Assembly (NCBI GenBank): GCA_964579325.1 | Contig: CAZOHN010000189.1 | Coordinates: 1-7,125, forward strand | Length of the DNA: 7,125 bases | Reading direction: 5' to 3' | DNA from: CAZOHN01 sp964579325 | Lineage (GTDB): Bacteria; Pseudomonadota; Alphaproteobacteria; Rhodobacterales; Rhodobacteraceae | Part shown: positions 1-6,164 of the stretch, piece by piece | Numbering within the stretch: position 1 is the first letter of the stretch | Layout of the letters: each line of letters starts with the position of its first letter | Program-made: the position numbers and the translations under genes | The notes under the pieces: model-generated | Told to the model about the DNA's origin: nothing | Databases searched by the model: none | The model's input: only the letters and a program-made list of their open reading frames with translations

Positions 1-8
1 TGCTCAGG

Positions 9-14
9 CCCCTC
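9..14 (-). promoter_or_regulatory. Candidate ribosome-binding site for a gene beyond the window
   Basis: On the minus strand GAGGGG (14-9) follows the last stop codon by about 14 nt and lies 8 nt before the window edge, the right distance for a start codon immediately outside. No terminator-like hairpin is visible in the 28 bases after the ATPase stop. The operon therefore probably continues. Confidence 0.4.
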
Positions 15-28
15 GGACCCAAACCCGT

Positions 29-793
29 TCACAGGGCCGACAAGAGGTGCCGGGTGGCAGGGTGATCGGGACGCGAGAACAGGGTCTCGGTCGTTGCGGT
101 TTCCACGATCCGGCCGCGCTGCATGACGGAAACGGTCTCGCACACCTCGCGCACGACCATCAGATCGTGAGAGATGAACAGCATGGTAAGCCCCATGTCG
201 CGGCGCAGATCGGCCAGAAGGTCGAGAACCTGGGCCTGCACCGAGACGTCGAGCGCCGAGACCGGCTCGTCCGCGATCAGGATTTCGGGCTCCAGCACCA
301 GACTGCGCGCGATGTTAACCCTTTGGCGCTGGCCGCCGGAGACGTCGTGCGGATACCGCTCGGCAAAGCCACGCGGCAGGCCAACTTTGGACAGCATGGC
401 GCGGACCCTCTCTTCGCGCTCGGCCAGCGTGCCGATGCGGTGAATGTCGAGCCCCTCGCGGACGCTTTGTCCGATCGTCATGCGCGGGTCGAGCGTTGCG
501 GCGCTGTCCTGAAAGACGCATTGCACCTTGCGCCGAAAGGCTCGGAGCGCCTTGCCACGGAGCGTGCCTGCGGCGTGGCCAGCCACAGTGACCTCTCCGG
601 CGGAGATCGGTTGCAGGCCGAGAATGACGCGACCCAGCGTGGACTTTCCCGATCCGCTTTCCCCGACAAGCCCATGGGACTGTTGGGCCACAAGGTCGAG
701 TGAAACCCGGTCGAGGGCCGTGAACCGGGCCGAACGCCGCAAGAGCGAGCCTCGGAACTCGACGGTGACGTCAGAGAGCTGCGCCGAGGCCAT
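29..793 (-). CDS. ABC importer ATPase, DppF/OppF type, short form
   Basis: A 254-residue cytoplasmic ATPase, the second nucleotide-binding subunit. Walker A G-E-S-G-S-G-K-S is at 44-51, Q95 in the Q-loop, signature V-S-G-G-Q at 151-155 (V in place of the usual L), Walker B I-L-I-A-D-E at 171-176, and H209. It ends about 10 residues after the H-P-A-T-R motif (244-248), so it lacks the cysteine-bearing tail of its partner and resembles the short NikE-like size. Just before Walker A, the usual P-G-E turn is replaced by Q-Q-S and appears one residue shorter (37-39). The ATG at 793 was chosen because it forms a TGATG junction with the upstream stop. An in-frame ATG at 814 would add seven residues and a 22-base overlap and cannot be fully excluded. 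Confidence 0.92.
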   Translation of the reverse strand: MASAQLSDVTVEFRGSLLRRSARFTALDRVSLDLVAQQSHGLVGESGSGKSTLGRVILGLQPISAGEVTVAGHAAGTLRGKALRAFRRKVQCVFQDSAATLDPRMTIGQSVREGLDIHRIGTLAEREERVRAMLSKVGLPRGFAERYPHDVSGGQRQRVNIARSLVLEPEILIADEPVSALDVSVQAQVLDLLADLRRDMGLTMLFISHDLMVVREVCETVSVMQRGRIVETATTETLFSRPDHPATRHLLSAL

Positions 794-1761
794 CAGTCGA
801 AGGGCCTGGTGCATCGGACGCCGTCGCGCATGGGCGGCGGTGTCAGGCAGATCTCTGTGACCCGGGGGCAGCGCGGGGCGAAGGCGCAGCCGGCCGGAAC
901 GTCGCGCGGATCAGGAGAAGTACCGGTCAGCCCTTCGCCGCGCCTGCGATATCCGGGGCGGCTGAGCAGGAGACCCCTGGTATAAGGATGCCGGGGACTG
1001 TCGAAGAGCCGCCCGGTCGGCCCGGTTTCCACAATCCGCCCAGCATACATGACGGCGACACGATCGGCGACCTTGGCGACGACCGACAGGTCATGGGTGA
1101 TGAACAGCATCGCCATGCCGGTGCTGGCCCGAAGAGCCTTCAGCATACCCAGCACGCGCGCCTGAACGGAGACATCGAGCGCCGTGGTCGGTTCATCGGC
1201 GATCAGCAGCCGCGGCTGGCGCGCCATGGCGATGGCGATCATGACACGCTGGCGCTGGCCGCCCGAGAGCTGGTGAGGATAGCTGCGGGCGCGCCCGGCC
1301 GGATCCTCGATCCCGACCCGGGAAAGCATATCTTCGGCTTGCCTGTCCGCATCGCCCCGCATTAGACCCGGCTGCGCGGCCTGGATCGCCTCGGCCACCT
1401 GGCGCCCCACCCGGATGACCGGGTTCAGCGCCGAGAGCGCATCCTGGAAGATCATGGCGATCCCCCGGGCGCGCACCTGCTCAAGCTGGCTGGGCGTTGC
1501 GCCGACCAGCTCCAACGGGGGTCCCTTTCCGCGGAACACGGCGCGACCGTCGATCAGGGTCCGGTGGCCGGAGAAGGGCGGATGGTTCAAACCCAGAAGC
1601 GCCCGTGCCAACGCCGATTTTCCGGACCCGCTTTCTCCGACGAGCCCCAAAACCTCGCCCGGGGCGATCTCCAGATCGACCCCTCGGACGGCGGTTATCT
1701 CGCCGTGGACAGAGGGAAACCGGACCGTCAGCTCGCGCAGCGACAAAAGCGGTTCAGTCAT
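793..1761 (-). CDS. ABC importer ATPase, DppD/OppD type
   Basis: A 322-residue cytoplasmic ATPase that drives transport together with the second ATPase. Walker A G-E-S-G-S-G-K-S is at 42-49, Q-loop Q106, signature L-S-G-G-Q at 165-169, Walker B L-L-I-A-D-E at 185-190, and the switch histidine H223. The C-terminal peptide-transporter extension starts near 253 (H258-P-Y-T) and contains four cysteines: C292, C298, C305 and C317. In characterised DppD-type ATPases this cysteine set can hold an iron-sulfur cluster, so one is likely here too, although this is not shown by sequence alone. The start overlaps the upstream permease stop by 8 bases and only a weak GGA lies upstream, so translation probably depends on coupling. 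The stop shares one base with the next start (TGATG). Confidence 0.95.
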   Translation of the reverse strand: MTEPLLSLRELTVRFPSVHGEITAVRGVDLEIAPGEVLGLVGESGSGKSALARALLGLNHPPFSGHRTLIDGRAVFRGKGPPLELVGATPSQLEQVRARGIAMIFQDALSALNPVIRVGRQVAEAIQAAQPGLMRGDADRQAEDMLSRVGIEDPAGRARSYPHQLSGGQRQRVMIAIAMARQPRLLIADEPTTALDVSVQARVLGMLKALRASTGMAMLFITHDLSVVAKVADRVAVMYAGRIVETGPTGRLFDSPRHPYTRGLLLSRPGYRRRGEGLTGTSPDPRDVPAGCAFAPRCPRVTEICLTPPPMRDGVRCTRPFD

Positions 1762-2635
1762 CGATCTGAACGTCCAGCCTGTCGCGCAGGCCGTCTCCGA
1801 TCAGCTGGAACAGGAGCGTTATCGCCACAATTGTCAGCGAAGGGATGCCGGATATCCACCACGAATGGATCAGGTAGTCGCGCCCGTCCCCGATCATCCG
1901 TCCCAGCGACGAGGTGGGAGGCTGCACACCCACGCCAAGGAAGGACAGCCCGGCCTCCATCAAGAGCACCCCTGGAAAGGCCAGCGTCAGGATCACGATC
2001 AGCGGCGAGGCGAGGTTGGGAAGGATATGGCGCAACGCGATATGAGTCAGACCGGCGCCCAGAGTACGCGCCGCCTCTACGTAGCCGTGTTCGCGCAGTT
2101 GCAGGACCTGCCCACGAACGAGCCGCGCGTAGCCCTCCCACTTCACCAGTCCGATCATGAGAATAAGCACCCAGATCTCGGTGCCCAGAAGCGCGATGCC
2201 GCAAAGCATCAGGAGCAGGTTCGGCAGGGTGATGAAGACATCGACGATGGTCATCAGGATCCTGTCGATGACCGGGCCGGCAAGCCCCGCGACAATCCCG
2301 ATCCCGATCCCGAGGCAGGCCGAGAAGATCAGACCAAGGGCCGCGATGCCGAAGCTCGTGCGGATCCCGTAGAGCACGCGGGACAGCAGATCGCGGCCAA
2401 TGACGTCTGTTCCGAAAGGGTGCGCCCAGCTTCCGGCCCCGTACCAGACCGGGGGCAGCGACCGCTGCAGCAGATCAGTCGCGTTCGGATCGTGCGGTGC
2501 CAGGACAGGGGCCAGTAGCCCCAATAGAATAATTCCCACAAGCCCCATCCAGGACAGCGTGAACTTGTCCCGGCGAAGGGCCAGCGGGTGGCGGTGTATT
2601 GAACGAGCCGGTTCGTGCGACAGTTCGATCGTCAT
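1754..2635 (-). CDS. ABC importer permease, DppC/OppC type
   Basis: A 293-residue inner-membrane subunit, partner of the DppB-type permease. A short cytoplasmic N-terminus precedes the first membrane segment (about 29-47). The family signature H72-P-F-G-T-D-x-x-G-R-D-L-L-S-R follows in the periplasmic loop, with further segments near 93-118, 126-150, 152-170, 209-231 and 259-280. The EAA coupling loop is well conserved at 185-214 (E-A-A-R-T-L-G-A, then R-H-I-L-P-N). L230 to P240 (S-F-L-G-V-G-V-Q-P-P) and the ending G-D-G-L-R-D-R-L-D are also classic. The start ATG at 2635 overlaps the upstream stop by 4 bases and has GAGG 8 nt upstream (2647-2644), which favours coupled translation. The stop in turn overlaps the ATPase start by 8 bases. 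Confidence 0.95.
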   Translation of the reverse strand: MTIELSHEPARSIHRHPLALRRDKFTLSWMGLVGIILLGLLAPVLAPHDPNATDLLQRSLPPVWYGAGSWAHPFGTDVIGRDLLSRVLYGIRTSFGIAALGLIFSACLGIGIGIVAGLAGPVIDRILMTIVDVFITLPNLLLMLCGIALLGTEIWVLILMIGLVKWEGYARLVRGQVLQLREHGYVEAARTLGAGLTHIALRHILPNLASPLIVILTLAFPGVLLMEAGLSFLGVGVQPPTSSLGRMIGDGRDYLIHSWWISGIPSLTIVAITLLFQLIGDGLRDRLDVQIDD

Positions 2636-3552
2636 TCCTCGAGCCTCACGCGCGGATCGACAAAGACGTAGGCGATGTCCACCATCAAGTTCACAATGAC
2701 GACGATCCCCGCATAGGCGATCAGCCCAAACTGCAGGACCGGAAAGTCGCGGCCTTCCACCGATCCCACGAGGACCCGTCCGATGCCGGGCAGGGAAAAG
2801 ACCTCTTCGACGAAGATCGATCCGTTCAAAAGCCCCGCAATCTCGAGCCCGATGACCGTGGTCAGCGGCAGCATGGCATTGCGTGCAATATGTCGGCGCA
2901 CCACGATCTGCTGCGGGATGCCCTTGCTGACCGCAGTCAGGACATGGGGGTTGTTGATCGCATCCAGCATCGAGACCCGCATAAACCGCGCCAGCCCCGC
3001 GATCATCGGGATCGACAGCGTCGCCACCGGCAAGATGTAGTGGCGCCAGGTGTCCAGCCCGTTCGTCGGCAAGAGCCGCCAGTGATATCCGAAGGCGAGG
3101 ATCAGCCCGATGCCGATCACAAAATGCGGCATGGCATAGCCGAGGAATGCAAACCCCATTCCGGCGCGCGATCCCGGATGCGTCCGCCAGAGCGCGGCGG
3201 CGGCCCCCAGCGGGATGCCCACGCCGATGGCGACGGTCAGGGCCAGCCCGCCGATCGCCAGCGTGTAGGGCAGCTTGGAAAGATAGATGTTGATCACGTG
3301 TTCGCGGCTATGAAGCGAGCGTCCGAAATCCCCTTGGGCGATCTGCGTCAGGTAGACCCGGAACTGGGTCAGGATCGGCTGGTCGAGACCGTATTTCGCG
3401 GCCAGGGCGGCCTCGAGTTCGGGCGTGAGGCCCTCCGGGTACATCTGTTCGAACGGTGTGCCGGAAAAGCGCACAGTCAGGAAGGCGATCACCAGCACAA
3501 GGAACATGGTGACCAGCGCCCGAAGCACTCGGATGAGAATGAACCGGACCAT
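2632..3552 (-). CDS. ABC importer permease, DppB/OppB type
   Basis: A 306-residue inner-membrane subunit that forms half of the translocation pore. The N-terminus M-V-R-F-I-L-I-R-V-L-R is typical of DppB-type permeases, with the first membrane segment at about 8-28. Further segments lie near 97-121, 133-155, 172-190, 229-247 and 274-298. The periplasmic loop includes Y54-G-L-D-Q-P and G74-D-F-G-R-S, both family hallmarks. The cytoplasmic coupling loop (EAA region) is at about 202-236, with G211 and the following H-I-A-R-N-A-M-L-P. The segment from F247 through L254-P-G-I-G-R is also characteristic. The ATG at 3552 has AAGGGG 4 nt upstream. A longer frame reaching 3675 would overlap the binding-protein gene and lose the typical N-terminus, so it was rejected. 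The stop overlaps the next start by 4 bases (ATGA). Confidence 0.95.
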   Translation of the reverse strand: MVRFILIRVLRALVTMFLVLVIAFLTVRFSGTPFEQMYPEGLTPELEAALAAKYGLDQPILTQFRVYLTQIAQGDFGRSLHSREHVINIYLSKLPYTLAIGGLALTVAIGVGIPLGAAAALWRTHPGSRAGMGFAFLGYAMPHFVIGIGLILAFGYHWRLLPTNGLDTWRHYILPVATLSIPMIAGLARFMRVSMLDAINNPHVLTAVSKGIPQQIVVRRHIARNAMLPLTTVIGLEIAGLLNGSIFVEEVFSLPGIGRVLVGSVEGRDFPVLQFGLIAYAGIVVIVNLMVDIAYVFVDPRVRLEE

Positions 3553-3575
3553 GGAGCCCCTTGCGGTAGAGGTTG

Positions 3576-3602
3576 CCCCGGGCAGCGCGCGGTTGCCCGG
3601 GG
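3576..3602 (-). repeat. Strong GC-rich hairpin between binding-protein and permease genes
   Basis: A perfect 9-bp inverted repeat, CCCCGGGCA and TGCCCGGGG (3602-3594 with 3584-3576), encloses a 9-nt loop in the 79-bp gap between the binding-protein stop and the permease start. No T-run follows on the minus strand, so it is not a typical intrinsic terminator. In other importer operons such hairpins protect the 3' end of the binding-protein message or partly stop transcription, giving more binding protein than membrane components. That role is inferred here from position. The arms also make an imperfect direct repeat, since CCGGGCAACC and CCGGGGCAACC both occur. Confidence 0.65.
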
Positions 3603-3631
3603 TGAGGTCTGGTGTCAGGAAGGCAGGCGGT

Positions 3632-5155
3632 TCACTGGGCGAACCGGATCTCGCCCCCGCGCAGCGGCAGCACATAGGGCCGCTGGGCCACCGGGATGTC
3701 GAAGCTGACCCCCTCGCGCATCGCGTAAAGCTCGTGCGGCTTGTAGAGCAGGAGCCAGCCCGAGATCTCTTCGCTCTGCTCCAGCAGGCTCTGGTAGGCG
3801 GCGCGCCGTTCGGTCGGATCGGTGGCGAAGCGGGCGGTCTCGTAGGTCGCGTCCCACTCCGGGCTGATCGCCGCCGGGGTCCACAGACCGCGCTGCGCCG
3901 TCCAGGAACTGTTGGACCAATGGGTGTCCATCGCGCCCATCGGGTCGGGGTAGTACATCGGGTTCGACCATCCGCGCATGTTCAACCGCTCGTAGTCGAG
4001 CCGTTCGACCGCCTCGATCTGGAGGTTCAGGCCGCATTCCTTCCATTGCTGCTGCACTACCTGCACCGCAAGATCGCCGTAGAGGTAATAGCTGTTGGGG
4101 AACTGAGCGATGATCGGGGCGCCGTCGTAGCCCGCCTCGGCCAGCAGCGCGCGCGCCTTTTCGGGATTGTACTCGATCAGGCTCAGCCCCTCGATGTAGA
4201 GCGGCGCGCCGTACTCGGGGAACTGATGCGCGGTCGGCGTGCCTGCCTTGCCACCCCAAAGGCCGTCGACCAGCGCCTGACGATCAGTGCACAGGCGCAT
4301 CGCCTGCCGCACCAGTGGGTTGTCGGTCGGCGCCTTGTTCATGTGGATCACGTAGACGTGGAACATCGGCCATGTGACGCCCATCGTCGTGACGCCCTCG
4401 ACGTCCAGCGCCGGGGCCTGATCGGGGGGGATATTGGTGACGATGTCGAACTCGTTGTTGACGATCCCGGTCACGCGGCTGGCGACTTCGGGAACATGGG
4501 TCATGGTGACCTTGTCCAGCGCGGCGGCTTCGCCCCAGTGGTCTGCGAACCGCTCCAGAACCAAGCTTTCATCAGGCACAAAGCCGGTCACCCGGTAGGG
4601 CCCAGTACCGACGGGGGTCAGCGCGGCATCCTCGAAACCGACCTTTTCCTGGTACTCCTTGGACACGATGCCGAACGACCGGGCCGACATGAGCGTCTCG
4701 AAGATCGGCTCCTCGCGATGGGTGTGGATGCGCACGGTCATTGGATCCATGACCTCCACATCCTTGAAGTTGTAGGCCCAGCGGCCCCAGGCCGAGGTGA
4801 AATCAGGGTTCTCGCCATGGAACATCCGGTCAAGCGAGAATTCCACGTCGTCGGCGTCGAAGGTGTCGCCATTGTGGAAGATCACGCCTTCGCGCAGCTT
4901 CAGTTCCCAGACGGTGGGTTCGATCTGGGTCCATTCGGTTGCGAGGCCGGGCTTGAAGGTCAGTGGATTGGAAAAGCTGTCGCGCTCGATCAGCGTGTCG
5001 AATATCTGGTAGAGCATCGGCGCGCCTGAGTTGCCGGTCGTGTTCTGAGGATCGAGGCTGTCCTCGAAGGTGGACAGGCCGATACGCAGTTCCTGGGCCT
5101 GGGTTGCGCCAATCAGCGTCAGGACCAAGGCGGTCGATGTCAGTAGGGTCTTCAT
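3632..5155 (-). CDS. Periplasmic solute-binding protein of ABC importer, family 5
   Basis: A 507-residue binding protein that would capture the solute in the periplasm and deliver it to the permeases. Residues 1-20 are a Sec signal peptide: K2, a hydrophobic core L4-I15, and T-Q-A before a predicted cut between A20 and Q21. There is no lipobox cysteine, so it is free rather than lipid-anchored. The family-5 signature spans about 71-111 (L-A-T-E-W, W-E-L-K-L-R, F-H-N-G, F-x-A-D-D-V, S-L-D-R-M), and V-G-T-G-P-Y-R-V lies at 182-189. The ATG at 5155 was chosen because it starts the signal peptide and has GGGAG 6 nt upstream. In-frame ATGs at 5200 and 5197, overlapping the hydrolase stop, would add a charged leader and are less likely. 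The region that in DppA/OppA carries the aspartate for the peptide amino group reads G-W-S-N-P-M-Y-Y-P-D-P here (395-405), so the ligand may not be a peptide. Confidence 0.93.
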   Translation of the reverse strand: MKTLLTSTALVLTLIGATQAQELRIGLSTFEDSLDPQNTTGNSGAPMLYQIFDTLIERDSFSNPLTFKPGLATEWTQIEPTVWELKLREGVIFHNGDTFDADDVEFSLDRMFHGENPDFTSAWGRWAYNFKDVEVMDPMTVRIHTHREEPIFETLMSARSFGIVSKEYQEKVGFEDAALTPVGTGPYRVTGFVPDESLVLERFADHWGEAAALDKVTMTHVPEVASRVTGIVNNEFDIVTNIPPDQAPALDVEGVTTMGVTWPMFHVYVIHMNKAPTDNPLVRQAMRLCTDRQALVDGLWGGKAGTPTAHQFPEYGAPLYIEGLSLIEYNPEKARALLAEAGYDGAPIIAQFPNSYYLYGDLAVQVVQQQWKECGLNLQIEAVERLDYERLNMRGWSNPMYYPDPMGAMDTHWSNSSWTAQRGLWTPAAISPEWDATYETARFATDPTERRAAYQSLLEQSEEISGWLLLYKPHELYAMREGVSFDIPVAQRPYVLPLRGGEIRFAQ

Positions 5156-5166
5156 GGGAAACTCCC
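5156..5166 (-). promoter_or_regulatory. Ribosome-binding site of the binding-protein gene, within a tiny inverted repeat
   Basis: GGGAG at 5166-5162 lies 6 nt before the ATG at 5155 and decides the start in favour of the signal-peptide form. GGGA (5166-5163) is also followed after three bases by its complement TCCC (5159-5156). A 4-bp stem is probably too weak to matter. Confidence 0.5.
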
Positions 5167-5196
5167 TGTTGCGGCGGGTGGGTCGGCGGGGAAACA

Positions 5197-6090
5197 TCAT
5201 TCGAGCCAGAGCGGGTTCGACCAGGCGCGGCGGCCGGAGGCATCGATGACCACGGCCCGGCACCAGCCCCCCGCAAATCGGTCGAGGGGCAGCCGGGCGC
5301 TGGTGAGGCTGCGACCGTGCGCCTGCGCGGATCGGCTGACTGCCCCGACTAGGAGGATAGACCTGGCGGGCGTGCATTGCAGCACCAGCGCGTCGCCCTC
5401 GCGGCGGATATCGTGAATCTCTGGCCCCTCGCTGGCATAGTAGTGCCCCGCGTGCAGCGCGGCGAGCAGCGCCTCGGGGGTCAGGGCAGGTGCCTTGACC
5501 ATGACCCAGGCGCCGAAAGCGTCGCCGTTCTTCCAGTGGCTGTCATCGACGGCGATGGCACCCAGCCGGTGCCCCCGGCTCAGCATTGTGTCGTAGAACA
5601 CCAGTCCGTCGCCGCGGTCGGCATGCACTGCACTCGTGTGGTTCAGAACCTCGACCGCCTGCGCGGCGTCCAGCGCCTCGCCGTCCTCAACCTGCAACTG
5701 GTACCAGTGGGGATGCGGGATCGCGATGAAGGCCCCGGCTGCCCGAGCGCGACGGGCCAGGGCCGGGCCGCTCTCGTTCGGGGCGGGCGGCGCGAAGTCC
5801 AGCGGCAGGCCCACGGCAAGGATGTGCCACTCCACCCCGCGCGAGGTCTCGGGCGCGTGCAACTCGGCTCCGACGATCGTCGTGAAGGTCGCGTCCCGGA
5901 ACGGGCCGGTATCGGTAACGGGATAGCCGTACGTCGTCCGGAAATGGTCCGTCACGCAGGTGAAGTCGTAGCCCGCCGACTTGTAGGCTGCACAAGCCTC
6001 GGCCGGGGTCAGCTTGCCATCGCTGCCGGTGGAGTGCCCGTGAAGGTTGCCCTTCCAGAACCGGCCGTCAGCCGCAAACGCCTCAAGCAT
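5197..6090 (-). CDS. PHP-domain metallohydrolase, CehA/McbA-like
   Basis: A 297-residue protein without signal peptide or membrane segment, so cytoplasmic. It carries a full set of PHP-fold metal ligands: H17-G-H19-S, D24 (S-D-G), T47-D48-H49, E76 with H78 (G-A-E-L-H), H126 and H128 (I-P-H-P-H-W), E147, and D183 with H185 (D-D-S-H). This pattern fits a two- or three-metal phosphoesterase or amidohydrolase centre. From about residue 220 a beta-rich tail ends in R-A-W-S-N-P-L-W-L, typical of this subgroup. CehA and McbA themselves hydrolyse aryl carbamates, while other PHP enzymes cleave phosphate esters, so the reaction here is open. The ATG at 6090 has AGGGG 8 nt upstream and puts the H-x-H motif at the usual distance from the N-terminus. 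The gene lies 41 bp ahead of the binding-protein gene, which suggests it acts on the imported solute. Confidence 0.88.
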   Translation of the reverse strand: MLEAFAADGRFWKGNLHGHSTGSDGKLTPAEACAAYKSAGYDFTCVTDHFRTTYGYPVTDTGPFRDATFTTIVGAELHAPETSRGVEWHILAVGLPLDFAPPAPNESGPALARRARAAGAFIAIPHPHWYQLQVEDGEALDAAQAVEVLNHTSAVHADRGDGLVFYDTMLSRGHRLGAIAVDDSHWKNGDAFGAWVMVKAPALTPEALLAALHAGHYYASEGPEIHDIRREGDALVLQCTPARSILLVGAVSRSAQAHGRSLTSARLPLDRFAGGWCRAVVIDASGRRAWSNPLWLE

Positions 6091-6099
6091 CCTGATTTC

Positions 6100-6120
6100 C
6101 CCTGATGTCGGATCTCAGGG
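6100..6120 (-). promoter_or_regulatory. Small hairpin covering the hydrolase ribosome-binding site
   Basis: CCCTGA and TCAGGG form a perfect 6-bp inverted repeat (6120-6115 pairs with 6105-6100) around a 9-nt loop. The 3' arm in the transcript includes four bases of the AGGGG ribosome-binding site (6103-6099), which lies 8 nt before the hydrolase ATG. If the hairpin forms in RNA it would partly hide the site. A DNA-level role as an operator half-site pair is the alternative. No run of T follows, so it is not a terminator. Confidence 0.35.
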
Positions 6121-6123
6121 ATG

Positions 6124-6138
6124 ATTGATTTTCTTAAT
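6124..6138. promoter_or_regulatory. Candidate LysR-type operator box (ATT-N9-AAT)
   Basis: Within the AT-rich gap downstream of the regulator gene, ATT at 6124-6126 and AAT at 6136-6138 form a dyad that fits the LysR-family consensus T-N11-A (T6125, A6137). The family consensus is established, but the motif is short and the surrounding DNA is AT-rich, so a chance match is quite possible. It overlaps the tentative -10 element, so binding there could block as well as activate. Confidence 0.25.
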
Positions 6139-6160
6139 GGTCGTGTGATCAGTATTTGAA
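6133..6160 (-). promoter_or_regulatory. Tentative sigma-70-like promoter for the hydrolase-transporter operon
   Basis: On the minus strand TTCAAA (6160-6155) could serve as a weak -35 element, with ATTAAG (6138-6133) or CATTAA (6139-6134) as a weak -10 element, at a spacing of 16 or 15 bp. Both hexamers are poor matches, and the spacing is short. The argument for a promoter is mainly that this is the one AT-rich non-coding stretch ahead of six tightly packed genes. If it is not a promoter, the operon would be read through from upstream of the regulator gene. Confidence 0.25.
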
Positions 6161-6164
6161 TTTT

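Noticed and set aside
1415..2518. A 367-codon open frame on the plus strand opposite the DppC permease and the DppD ATPase
   Set aside because: It spans two real genes on the other strand and its translation is low-complexity and without recognisable motifs.
3576..3602. Intrinsic terminator ending transcription after the binding-protein gene
   Set aside because: No T-run follows the hairpin, and the permease genes needed for the same importer lie directly downstream.
3553..3675. Extended N-terminus of the DppB-type permease starting at 3675
   Set aside because: It would overlap the binding-protein gene, cross the hairpin and add 41 residues before the canonical permease N-terminus.
2599..3708. 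A 369-codon open frame on the plus strand opposite the DppB-type permease
   Set aside because: Antisense shadow of a clear membrane protein; its translation is dominated by charged residues and shows no domain.
3425..5029. A 534-codon open frame on the plus strand opposite the binding-protein gene
   Set aside because: It is antisense to a well-supported binding-protein gene, resembles no known family, and is of the kind produced by GC-rich codon bias.
5377..6105. A 242-codon open frame on the plus strand opposite the PHP hydrolase
   Set aside because: Shadow of the hydrolase, whose metal-ligand motifs are unmistakable on the minus strand.
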